Below are positions 26,880 through 34,582 of a stretch of DNA of 64,000 nucleotides, piece after piece. A model generated the notes under the pieces. It was not told the origin of the DNA and did no database searches. It saw nothing but the letters and a program-made list of their open reading frames with translations. How positions within the stretch are numbered: the stretch's first letter is position 1; every line of letters begins with the position of its first letter. A program made the position numbers and the translations under genes. The stretch spans positions 291,726-355,725 of the forward strand of contig OY279575.1 of the NCBI GenBank assembly GCA_958267355.1. Direction: 5' to 3'. The stretch is from an uncultured Alphaproteobacteria bacterium (lineage in GTDB: Bacteria > Pseudomonadota > Alphaproteobacteria > JALCBB01).

Positions 26880-28193
26880 GTGTCGGTGATTTTGCCTTTG
26901 CAGTTTTCTGATCCGCAGTCGGCGGTGGCGGTTTTGGATATCGGCACGTCTAAGGTGGCGTGTTTGGTTGCGGAGTTATCTCCGTCTTTGTCTGCGCCGC
27001 GTGTTTTGGGTTTTGCGCGTCATCAGATTTTTGGAGTCCGCCGTGAAGCTGTGACCGATGCGCAGGCATTGAGTGGGTGCTTGCGTTCTGTGCTGGCGGA
27101 AGCTGAACAGTTGGCGGATGTGAAGCCCGAGAAGGTGTTTGTGTCTTTTGCGGGCGGTATGCCTGAGTCGCATTTGTTGGAGGGAGAAGTTTCTTTGCCG
27201 TCTGGACGGGTTGATGATGAGTCCTTTGCGCGTGTCTTGCGGGTGGTGGAGCGTCTGGAGAGTGAAACGCTGAATGGATTGCCTGAACGTGCGTTGTTGC
27301 ATAGCGTGCCGATTTCGTATTCGGTTGGAGAGACGCATGGTGTGAGTAACCCGTATGGCTTGCACGCGGATCGGTTTTCGTTGTGGATGAATCTTGTGAC
27401 GGTTGAGCGCAACACGGAGCAGAATTTGCGTCTTGCGCTTTCGTTTTTGGAAGATCGTGGTTTACGGATTTTGGCTGCACCGTGGGCTTCGGCCTTGGCG
27501 GCGTTGGATGAAGATGAGCGTGAGCTTGGCGCGATTGTTGTGGATCTTGGAGCCGAAATCACTTCGCTTGCCTATATGGAAGAAGGTCAGTTGTTGCACA
27601 TGCTGACTTTGCCGTTGGGAGGGAATGAAGTGACTCGGGTTTTGGCGCGGCGTTTTTCTACGGGCTTGGAGCATGCAGAGCGGGCGAAGGTGTTGCAGGG
27701 GCATGCTTTGCCGCGTGTGGCGATGCCGCATGAAATTGTGGATCTGCCGCAGGTGGGAGTTCGTGGTACGGCGAGTTTGCGTTCTGTGTCGCGTGGAGAT
27801 CTATTGGCGGCGTTGCATGAAGAAACGGTGATGATTTTGCGCAAGGTTGGTGAGCAGATTGCGGCGAATGGATTGATGAGTCAGAAAGACCGCGGTGTTG
27901 TTTTGGTGGGGGGTGGAGCGTTGCTTCCTGAAATTGCGACTCTTGCGGAGGAAATTTTGGGGCGCAAGGTTCGTCAGCATAGTGCGGCGTGTCCTGACAA
28001 TGTTCCTGCTTGGGCGCGTGGAGCGGATTACGCTTCTATTTTTGGTGCTTTGTTGTGGGCTCGTACGCAGGAGACAGCTTTGCAGGTGGAGCGTTCTGTG
28101 AGTGAAGTTTCGCTGGTGCGTCATCGGCGGGTGCGTGCGGGTGTTCCGAGTGTGGTGAATCGCCTGTTCGGAGCACTCAGGGTTGAGTTTTAG
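26880..28193 (+). CDS. ftsA: Cell division protein FtsA
   Basis: FtsA is the actin-like membrane tether of FtsZ. The 437-residue product has the phosphate-1 loop VLDIGTSKVACLV near residue 20, the FtsA-specific 1C domain, IVVDLGAEITSLAYM as phosphate 2 and VVLVGGGALLPEI as the adenosine motif. The start is a GTG 3 bases after ftsQ with GGAGAGCAGGGGG upstream. The C-terminus is basic with a hydrophobic finish (VNRLFGALRVEF), consistent with the amphipathic membrane-targeting helix. A 379-bp repeat-rich spacer separates it from ftsZ. Confidence 0.96.
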   Translation: MSVILPLQFSDPQSAVAVLDIGTSKVACLVAELSPSLSAPRVLGFARHQIFGVRREAVTDAQALSGCLRSVLAEAEQLADVKPEKVFVSFAGGMPESHLLEGEVSLPSGRVDDESFARVLRVVERLESETLNGLPERALLHSVPISYSVGETHGVSNPYGLHADRFSLWMNLVTVERNTEQNLRLALSFLEDRGLRILAAPWASALAALDEDERELGAIVVDLGAEITSLAYMEEGQLLHMLTLPLGGNEVTRVLARRFSTGLEHAERAKVLQGHALPRVAMPHEIVDLPQVGVRGTASLRSVSRGDLLAALHEETVMILRKVGEQIAANGLMSQKDRGVVLVGGGALLPEIATLAEEILGRKVRQHSAACPDNVPAWARGADYASIFGALLWARTQETALQVERSVSEVSLVRHRRVRAGVPSVVNRLFGALRVEF

Positions 28194-28199
28194 TTTTTC

Positions 28200-28440
28200 G
28201 GCGAGACCAGAGAGACCAGAGAGACCAGAGAGACCAGAGATAACGGCAACGCGGATAACACCAGAGACAGAGTCACCAGCGACAGCAGAAACAGAGTCAC
28301 CAGCGACAGCAGAAACAGAGTCACCAGCGACAGCAGAAACAGAGTCACCAGCGACACCAGAAACAGAGTCACCAGCGACAGCAGAAACAGAGTCACCAGC
28401 GACACAGAAACAGAGTCACCAGCGACACAGAAACAAGGGC
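28200..28440. repeat. ftsA-ftsZ spacer with 9-bp and 24-bp tandem repeats
   Basis: About four GAGACCAGA-type 9-bp units (28202-28236) are followed by seven copies of a 24-bp unit marked by AGTCACCAGCGACA at 28271, 28295, 28319, 28343, 28367, 28391 and 28414; the last step is 23 bp. The frame that continues into ftsZ is open through the whole array from within the ftsA end. The true ftsZ start lies later, at 28573, so the array is most likely an untranslated leader. The rest of the spacer (28441-28560) is purine-rich and shows nothing else. Confidence 0.9.
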
Positions 28441-28572
28441 AACAGAGATAACAACCGAGGCAACAGCAACAAAGGAGAAAACCATGCGACGAAGACCAGA
28501 TCCAAACAGGGAGTTCCGACGAACGGGAATTCTGCAACCCATCAAACAACAAGTAACCCAAGGAGAAGAAAG

Positions 28573-30969
28573 ATGAACATACACATTGAAGTACCGAACG
28601 AGGAGTTAAATGACTCCACGAAAGGGCGCACGACGAGCGGACCAAACATATTGGTGGTTGGCGTGGGCGGCGGTGGCTGCAACGCGGTTAACAATATGAT
28701 TGAGAAGCAGCTGGAAGGGGTGACTTTTCTGGCGTGCAACACCGACATGCAGGCTTTGGAGCAGAGCAAGGCGGATCATGTGATGCAGCTTGGTCCTGAT
28801 GTGACGGGAGGCTTAGGCGCGGGTTCGCGTGCTGATGTTGGCCGTCAATCTGCTGAAGAAAGCATGCCGCAGTTGATGCAGTATTTGGAGTCTTCGCATA
28901 TGGTCTTTATTGCTGCTGGTATGGGCGGTGGTACGGGCACGGGTGCGGCTCCGGTGATAGCGCGGGCGGCGCGTGAGGCAGGATGTCTTACGGTTGGCGT
29001 GGTGACGAAGCCATTTCAGTTTGAAGGTGTGCGTCGTGCGCGGGCTGCCGAGGAAGGAATCTGTGAGTTTTCGCAACATGTGGACTCATTGATTGTGATT
29101 CCCAATCAGAATCTGTTTCGCATTGCCAAGGCGGATACGACATACGCTGAGTCCTTTCGGATGGTGGATGAAGTTCTGTACCAGGGTGTGCGGGGCGTGA
29201 CGGATTTGATTGTGCGGCCTGGACAGATCAACCTGGACTTCAACGATATCCGCAATGTGATGCAGGAGATGGGAAGAGCCATGATGGGCACAGGCGAAGC
29301 CGAAGGCGATGGACGCGCCCAGGCGGCGGCTGAGCTTGCGATTGACAATCCGCTCTTGGAGTCGAGTTCTATGCGTGGTGCGCGTAGCATTTTGATTAAC
29401 ATCACGAGCGGCGAAGACTTGATGATTCACGAAGTGGATGAAGTCTTTGGTCGTATCTGCGATGAAGTCGGAGACGAAGTGGATATCACCCATGGTTCGG
29501 CTTTTGATCCGAGTTTGAATGGGCGGATTCGTGTTTCCTTGATTGCTACGGGAATTGCTGAAGAGTCCGAGCATGATGGTGATACGGAGTCTGCGTCTAA
29601 TGAGCGTAGGGTTCGGGCACCGACTCCGATACGGGTATTTACGCCAGCGGCGGCACCGAAGGTGACTCCGATGGGTGGAGCTGTGGCGGGGTCTGCGTCG
29701 GGATCTGCGTCGGGATCTGTGGGTAGCACGGGCAATGCGGGAATAGCTCCTGCGGCGTCTGGGTCATCTGCGAAGACGGCGAATACGGCTTCGGCGGCGG
29801 GTTCGCCTACGGGTGTGCCTACGGCTTCGCCTAGAGTGGCGACTGCGACCACGGGAGGCGTAGCCACACCTTTAGCCTCGCGTTCTGTGGGCGCACCTGT
29901 ACTGCGAAGCGGAGCTGCAACTGCAACGGCGGCGGCTTTGGCAATTGAGCCCGAGCCACAAGCGGAAGCAGAAGCGGAAGCTGAGGCGAAAGAAGCTGAA
30001 GTGAAAGCTGTGGTATCGGCTCCGACTTTGAAGGCGGTGCCGACGCCGAAGCCTGAGCTGAAGTCTGAGCCAAATCCTGAGCCAAATCCTGGGCCAAAGC
30101 CTACGGAGTCGGTGGCGAGCAGTGGGCTTGCGATGGCGAGTCCAGCGGCTATGCCGACGACACCTGCCGAGCCAGCAAAGGCGGCTACACCGCAGGCGGC
30201 TACACCACAGGCGGCTACACCGCAGGTGGCGGAAACGGCAGAAACGGCGAAGGCGGCAGCTCCTGCCCCTTTTGTGCCGCCTGAGCCACAGGAAACCCGT
30301 AGTGCGGCTTCTTCGGTTGCGGTGCGGGTAGCACAAGCCAACGAGGAGAAAAAGCAGATCGCGACACCTGCTTCTGCTTCTTCCAGCGGAGCGGCTACAG
30401 CTTCGGTGGCTAGTTCAGCTCCTACGGCTCCTACGGCTTCTGTGGCTACGCCTACGGCTTCTGTGGCTCCGCCTACAGCTTCTGTGGCTAGTTCAGCCCC
30501 TACGGCTCCTACGGCTTCTGTGGCTCCGCCTATGGCTGTTCCAGCCCCTACGGCTAGTCCAGCCCCTACGGTGAAGAGCGAGACCACAGAGGCAAAGCCA
30601 GAGGCAAACCCAGAGGCAAAGCCAGAAGCCAAGCCCGAGGACAAAGCGGCGGTTAAAGCCCCGTCTCCCGAATCGTCCGAAGAAACGCGGTTCTGGGACA
30701 GGCTACGCCGCGAGCGTCAGCAACTGGAAGGCAAGCACACTTCGCCTAAGACGGTGACTCCGCCGCCTTTGAAGGTGACTACGCCTGCCAGTGTTGCTCC
30801 AGAGGCTCTGAAAGCCACCGTGAGCGGCGAATCGGCTTCTCGGGGGGTAAGTACTCCTTCCAAGCCGACTCAGCCCTCCCTGGGCACGCTAACGCCTGAG
30901 AGCTCAAGTGGCGTGGTGTCCAAGGATGATGCACCGAGCTTGCAGATTCCTGCCTTCCTGCGTCGCTAG
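28573..30969 (+). CDS. ftsZ: Cell division GTPase FtsZ with an unusually long linker
   Basis: FtsZ polymerises into the division ring. The GTPase core occupies about residues 20-330, with VVGVGGGGCNAVNNM, the tubulin signature GGGTGTGAAPV near residue 118, and the T7-loop region NLDFNDIRNVM. The extreme C-terminus LQIPAFLRR is the conserved peptide that binds FtsA and other partners. Between them lies a linker of about 450 residues rich in Ala, Pro, Thr, Ser and Glu with many short repeats, making the protein 798 residues, long even for alphaproteobacteria. The ATG at 28573 follows AAGGAGAAGAAAG, which decides it against upstream in-frame codons. A terminator lies about 230 bases downstream. 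Confidence 0.97.
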   Translation: MNIHIEVPNEELNDSTKGRTTSGPNILVVGVGGGGCNAVNNMIEKQLEGVTFLACNTDMQALEQSKADHVMQLGPDVTGGLGAGSRADVGRQSAEESMPQLMQYLESSHMVFIAAGMGGGTGTGAAPVIARAAREAGCLTVGVVTKPFQFEGVRRARAAEEGICEFSQHVDSLIVIPNQNLFRIAKADTTYAESFRMVDEVLYQGVRGVTDLIVRPGQINLDFNDIRNVMQEMGRAMMGTGEAEGDGRAQAAAELAIDNPLLESSSMRGARSILINITSGEDLMIHEVDEVFGRICDEVGDEVDITHGSAFDPSLNGRIRVSLIATGIAEESEHDGDTESASNERRVRAPTPIRVFTPAAAPKVTPMGGAVAGSASGSASGSVGSTGNAGIAPAASGSSAKTANTASAAGSPTGVPTASPRVATATTGGVATPLASRSVGAPVLRSGAATATAAALAIEPEPQAEAEAEAEAKEAEVKAVVSAPTLKAVPTPKPELKSEPNPEPNPGPKPTESVASSGLAMASPAAMPTTPAEPAKAATPQAATPQAATPQVAETAETAKAAAPAPFVPPEPQETRSAASSVAVRVAQANEEKKQIATPASASSSGAATASVASSAPTAPTASVATPTASVAPPTASVASSAPTAPTASVAPPMAVPAPTASPAPTVKSETTEAKPEANPEAKPEAKPEDKAAVKAPSPESSEETRFWDRLRRERQQLEGKHTSPKTVTPPPLKVTTPASVAPEALKATVSGESASRGVSTPSKPTQPSLGTLTPESSSGVVSKDDAPSLQIPAFLRR

Positions 30970-31128
30970 AAGGGGAATCGGCAATTGAATACTTGTTCGG
31001 CTTATGTCTCTAATCCAAGTTACCCTAATCCAAGTTACAGGGACATCAGGGGCACAAAAAGAAACGGGCAGAAGCAGCTTTTGCTACTCCCACCCGTATC
31101 TCACCTGTCTAGGTATTTTGGAAGGCCA

Positions 31129-31177
31129 TGACAGTGCCCCCCAGTGCGAACAAGGAATCCCCGTAGGCACAATGTCA
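31129..31177 (+). other. Hairpin of unknown role in the ftsZ 3' region
   Basis: TGACAGTGCC (31129-31138) pairs with GGCACAATGTCA (31166-31177) apart from a two-base bulge. It sits between ftsZ and its terminator, with no ORF that looks coding. A 15-bp-period direct repeat CTAATCCAAGTTAC precedes it (31010-31038). The 362-bp gap could encode a small RNA ending at the terminator, or be the remains of a mobile element. Confidence 0.4.
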
Positions 31178-31195
31178 GGGGGTGCTTATGGGGTA

Positions 31196-31234
31196 GGGCG
31201 GACATGGATGAAAGTCCATGTCCGCCCGTTTTTT
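31196..31234 (+). terminator. Strong intrinsic terminator of the dcw cluster
   Basis: A perfect 13-bp stem (GGGCGGACATGGA / TCCATGTCCGCCC) with a 6-base loop TGAAAG is followed by G and six T. It lies 227 bases after ftsZ and about 100 bases before lpxC, so lpxC should have its own promoter. Confidence 0.9.
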
Positions 31235-31331
31235 CTCTGCGGATAATCTGTGTAATAGATTTTGTCCGCTTGTAATAATTCGCTAACGATTTGATTTGCC
31301 AGTTGTTTAGGCAAGAACTTATGTTCTCCCT

Positions 31332-32297
31332 ATGAGCCAGATTTCTCACCAGACCACGAGCCAAAATACGGCGGAAGTGCATTCCGCTGGGGCGCTACGG
31401 GCGGTAGCGTCTGCTGTTTTGCGTCAGCAGACGACTCTGCTGGCACCTGTGGTTCTGCAGGGAGTTGGAATCCATAGCGGCAAAAATTGCCGTTTAGAAA
31501 TTCGTCCAGCGGCGGAAAACTTTGGCTATCAGTTCTGTCGCGAAGACTTGAACGCTGATTGCCAAGTTAAGATTTCTCCTGCTCTTGCTGAAGAGCGGGA
31601 GTTGCAAACCCGCCTGTCAGGAAATGGGATTGCGATTGCGACTCCTGAACATGTTTTTTCTGCCTGTGCGGGGCTTGGCTTAGACAATGCGCTTTTTGTT
31701 TTTGATGCGGAAGAAGCTCCGATTTTAGATGGTTCGGCACAGAAGATTGTAGAGAAAATTGAACAGACGGGACTCAAAACACAAAACGCTCCGCGCTATG
31801 CGATGAAGATTTTGCGCGAAGTTGCACTCAGCGATGATGCGACTCCTGCACGGATTGTTTTTCGGCCAACGCCTTTGCCTCTGACTGAAATTGCCGTTGA
31901 AATGGACTCGCCCATTCCTGTCATCGGACACGAAAGCTTAGAAATGCGCCTGACCCCCAAAGCCTACAAACAGGAAATCGCATCTGCGCGCACCTACGGC
32001 AATCAGGAGTCGCTCATCCCGCTACTCAAACGCAGTCTGGGGCGGGGGGCAAGCCATAAGAACACGCTTGTCCTTTTGGGCGGACAGGTAAGCCGTGACC
32101 AAAGCTTACGTTTCAGCGATGAATTTGTCCGCCACAAGGCTCTAGATTTGATAGGCGATCTAGCCCTGCTTAACGCACCCCTGTGGGGCAGGGTAGAGAC
32201 TTACGCTCCAAGCCACCGTTTCACGGGCAGGGCTTTGCGGCACCTTGTGGAGCAAACAGACGCGTGGGAGAAAATCCCATTTCCTGAAGCTACTTAA
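31332..32297 (+). CDS. lpxC: UDP-3-O-acyl-N-acetylglucosamine deacetylase LpxC
   Basis: LpxC is the zinc deacetylase that commits UDP-GlcNAc to lipid A. The 321-residue protein shows GVGIHSGKNC, the zinc histidine in PEHVFSACAGLGLDN (about residue 105), and FVRHKALDLIGD (about residues 265-272), which supplies the other histidine and aspartate ligands; a catalytic histidine is in APSHRFTGRALRHL. An N-terminal extension of about 35 residues precedes the fold, so a later start is possible. The ribosome-binding site of the chosen ATG is weak. It follows the dcw terminator, the usual place for lpxC. Confidence 0.93.
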   Translation: MSQISHQTTSQNTAEVHSAGALRAVASAVLRQQTTLLAPVVLQGVGIHSGKNCRLEIRPAAENFGYQFCREDLNADCQVKISPALAEERELQTRLSGNGIAIATPEHVFSACAGLGLDNALFVFDAEEAPILDGSAQKIVEKIEQTGLKTQNAPRYAMKILREVALSDDATPARIVFRPTPLPLTEIAVEMDSPIPVIGHESLEMRLTPKAYKQEIASARTYGNQESLIPLLKRSLGRGASHKNTLVLLGGQVSRDQSLRFSDEFVRHKALDLIGDLALLNAPLWGRVETYAPSHRFTGRALRHLVEQTDAWEKIPFPEAT

Positions 32298-32334
32298 TCA
32301 ACCCCTTACCGTACAGGGAACTATAGCCCCCATA

Positions 32335-32570
32335 TACCCCCCTAAGCCCTGTGGAGTGGTTAGAGTGGTAGGCAGGGCGTATAAGCCCCATATAGCCCCC
32401 CATAGCCCCTATGGAGTGGTTAGAGTGGTAGGCAGGGCGTATAAGCCCCATATAGCCCCCCTAAGCCCTTATGGAGTGGTTAGAGTGGTAGGCAGGCGTA
32501 TAAGCCCATATAGCCCCCATAAGCCCCTGTGGAGTGGTTAGAGGGGTAGGTAGGCGTATAAGCCCCAACC
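32335..32570. repeat. Tandem repeat, four 58-60 bp units between lpxC and icd
   Basis: The marker TGGAGTGGTTAGAG starts at 32352, 32412, 32472 and 32530, giving periods of 60, 60 and 58 bp. Unit ends carry AGCCCC(A/T)TA-type sequence similar in style to the array at 441-745. It fills almost the entire 294-bp gap between the convergent lpxC and icd genes. The small ORFs through it are repeat by-products. Confidence 0.9.
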
Positions 32571-32591
32571 AAGCCCACAGAAGCCACTCGG

Positions 32592-33803
32592 CTACGACAG
32601 AGCCGTTTCAAGTCGCTTGGCTACAGCATCCAAAAAGCCAAAGGTATCCAGCCAGCCCTGTTCAGGACCAATCAAAAGCGCCAAGTCTTTTGTCATTTCT
32701 CCGCCTTCAATGGCTTCCACGCAGGCGCGTTTTAGGGTTTCGGCGAATTTCTCCACTTCGGGAGTTTCATCAAATCGTCCGCGCCACGCTAGGGCTGCCG
32801 CCCACGCATAGATGGTAGCCGTAGAGTTGGTGCTGGTCTTGCCACCATCGCGATGCTGATACCAGTGGCGGGTTACCGTGCCGTGTGCGGCTTCGGCTTC
32901 TACGCACTGTCCGTCGGGCGTGAGTAGCACCGAAGTCATCAAGCCCAGCGAGCCGTATCCCTGCGCCAGCATATCGGACTGCACATCACCATCGTAGTTC
33001 TTACAAGCCCAGATATATCCCCCAGACCACTTCAACGCCGCCGCCACCATATCGTCAATCAGGCGGTGTTCGTAGGTAAGGCCAGCGGCTGTGAATGAGT
33101 CCTGAAACTCTGACGCAAAGACTTCGTGGAAAATATCGCGGAATCTTCCGTCATAGACCTTCAGAATTGTGTCCTTGGTGGAGAAATAGACAGGCAGGCT
33201 TCGCTCCAAGCCATAGCGAAAGCACGAGCGGGCAAATCCAGCGATGGACTCGTCTTCGTTAAACATCGCCAGAGCAATTCCATCACCTGGAAATTTCCGC
33301 ACTTCAAGCTCTTGGACTTCACCCCCACCATCAGGCGTAAAGCGCAACGATAAAGTACCCTTACCCACCTGCAAGTCAGTTGCACGATATTGGTCTCCGT
33401 AGGCGTGGCGGGCTATCACAATCGGACGAGTCCAGTTCGGCACAATCCGCGGAATGTTGCGACACAGAATTGCTTCGCGAAAAACCGTACCCCCCAAATA
33501 GTTACGGATTGTCCCATTGGGCGATTTCCACTGCTTCTTCAAGCTGTATTCTTCCACCCGAGCCGCGTTCGGCGTGATGGTTGCGCATTTCACTCCGACA
33601 CGATGTTCGGCAATTGCCTTGGCGGCATCTAGCGTGACTGCATCTTCGGTTTTGTCTCGCTCTTCTAATCCGAGGTCAAAGCGTAGTAGATCTACTTCTA
33701 GCCATGGTTCAATGAGTCGCTCCTTGATTGCCGCCCAGATGACACGAGTCATCTCGTCTCCGTCTAGCTCAACGAGCGGATTTTTAACCTGTATCTTTGC
33801 CAT
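32592..33803 (-). CDS. icd: NADP-dependent isocitrate dehydrogenase (homodimeric, eukaryote-like type)
   Basis: Icd converts isocitrate to 2-oxoglutarate and CO2 in the TCA cycle, making NADPH. The 403-residue product begins KNPLVELDGDEMTRVIW, the hallmark of the type II enzymes shared by eukaryotes and alphaproteobacteria, and contains the substrate-binding SPNGTIRNYLGGTVFREAI segment and EAAHGTVTRHW in the cofactor region. The ATG at 33803 is preceded by AAAGGAGTG, so the longer upstream frame is rejected. It is followed on the same strand by nothing until the convergent repeat; the LOG gene lies just upstream, 14 bases away. Confidence 0.95.
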   Translation of the reverse strand: MAKIQVKNPLVELDGDEMTRVIWAAIKERLIEPWLEVDLLRFDLGLEERDKTEDAVTLDAAKAIAEHRVGVKCATITPNAARVEEYSLKKQWKSPNGTIRNYLGGTVFREAILCRNIPRIVPNWTRPIVIARHAYGDQYRATDLQVGKGTLSLRFTPDGGGEVQELEVRKFPGDGIALAMFNEDESIAGFARSCFRYGLERSLPVYFSTKDTILKVYDGRFRDIFHEVFASEFQDSFTAAGLTYEHRLIDDMVAAALKWSGGYIWACKNYDGDVQSDMLAQGYGSLGLMTSVLLTPDGQCVEAEAAHGTVTRHWYQHRDGGKTSTNSTATIYAWAAALAWRGRFDETPEVEKFAETLKRACVEAIEGGEMTKDLALLIGPEQGWLDTFGFLDAVAKRLETALS

Positions 33804-33817
33804 TGCTTTGCACTCCT

Positions 33818-34432
33818 TTATAAATTTTGCGCGATTGCATCGGTATGCAAGCCAAAAGCTTCTTCGCGGACTAGGGCAGGTAAAACTTCTTCTACCGAAT
33901 GCACTTCCGTAATTACTTCCTGCCACGGATGGCGTATGTAGCCAAGCTGATGCACTTGCTCTAAGAACCGCAGAAGCGGACTCCAAAACCCGTCAGGATT
34001 AACCAAAACAAACGGATGATTCTGCCGCCCCAAAGACCGCCAAGTTGAAAACTCCAAAATTTCTTCAATTGTACCAAAGCCACCTGGCAGAGCACAAAAG
34101 GCGTGGCTTTCTTGCGCCATCCGTTGGGTGCGGATATGCAGGGTTTCCACGACTTCCAGCCGTGAAAGATTATTGGCGGGCTGTTCTTTGTCTTTCAAAA
34201 ACTGTGGGATAATCCCATGCACCGTGCCGCCTGCCTGTAAGCAAGCCGCCGAGATACTGCCCATCAAGCCTTCGCTTCCGCCGCCGAAGACAAGCCGCAC
34301 GCCGTTTTCCGCTAGGATTGTGCCAAGCTGGGCGGCGATACCACGGTGCGTAGTCGGGCCTTCGTTGGAGCCACCACAGAAGACACAAAGACTCGGGCGC
34401 GTTAGGACTGGCTGTTCCAGTGTCTGTTCCAT
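33818..34432 (-). CDS. LOG-family protein (cytokinin riboside monophosphate phosphoribohydrolase-like)
   Basis: The 204-residue product has the Rossmann-like LOG fold: CVFCGGSN at the start, VFGGGSEGLMG, and the diagnostic PGGFGTIEEI motif near residue 107. Family members cleave nucleoside 5'-monophosphates to the free base and ribose 5-phosphate; many are misannotated as lysine decarboxylases. The start is the ATG at 34432, because the longer frame upstream lacks conserved sequence. It lies 14 bases ahead of icd on the same strand, so the two are probably co-transcribed, and is divergent from the LysM gene. Confidence 0.88.
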   Translation of the reverse strand: MEQTLEQPVLTRPSLCVFCGGSNEGPTTHRGIAAQLGTILAENGVRLVFGGGSEGLMGSISAACLQAGGTVHGIIPQFLKDKEQPANNLSRLEVVETLHIRTQRMAQESHAFCALPGGFGTIEEILEFSTWRSLGRQNHPFVLVNPDGFWSPLLRFLEQVHQLGYIRHPWQEVITEVHSVEEVLPALVREEAFGLHTDAIAQNL

Positions 34433-34582
34433 CACTTTACTTTGAAGAATAAAAACTGACTTTAACACATTCGGCGCAGTTTTTCTAGCCATAGCGGTGT
34501 GTGGAGTCCTAGAACAATTGCCTAAATCATCAAGAAACTGTATCGTATGGTTTCTGCTTCCTGACATTGTGGCTGACCGAAG

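Noticed and set aside
28183..28572. In-frame N-terminal extension of ftsZ encoded by the 24-bp repeats
   Set aside because: A strong ribosome-binding site and a conserved FtsZ start at 28573 make the upstream frame a leader, although it is reported as a finding.
29427..30644. 405-codon minus-strand ORF antisense to the ftsZ linker
   Set aside because: It consists of Ala/Gly/Val runs mirroring the repeat-rich linker; it has no conserved domain and lies wholly inside ftsZ.
31101..31382. 93-codon minus-strand ORF over the ftsZ-lpxC gap
   Set aside because: It runs through the terminator hairpin and the lpxC start and shows no recognisable protein pattern.
32245..32541. 98-codon plus-strand ORF after lpxC
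   Set aside because: It is open only because the tandem unit is 60 bp, a multiple of three; the peptide is pure repeat.
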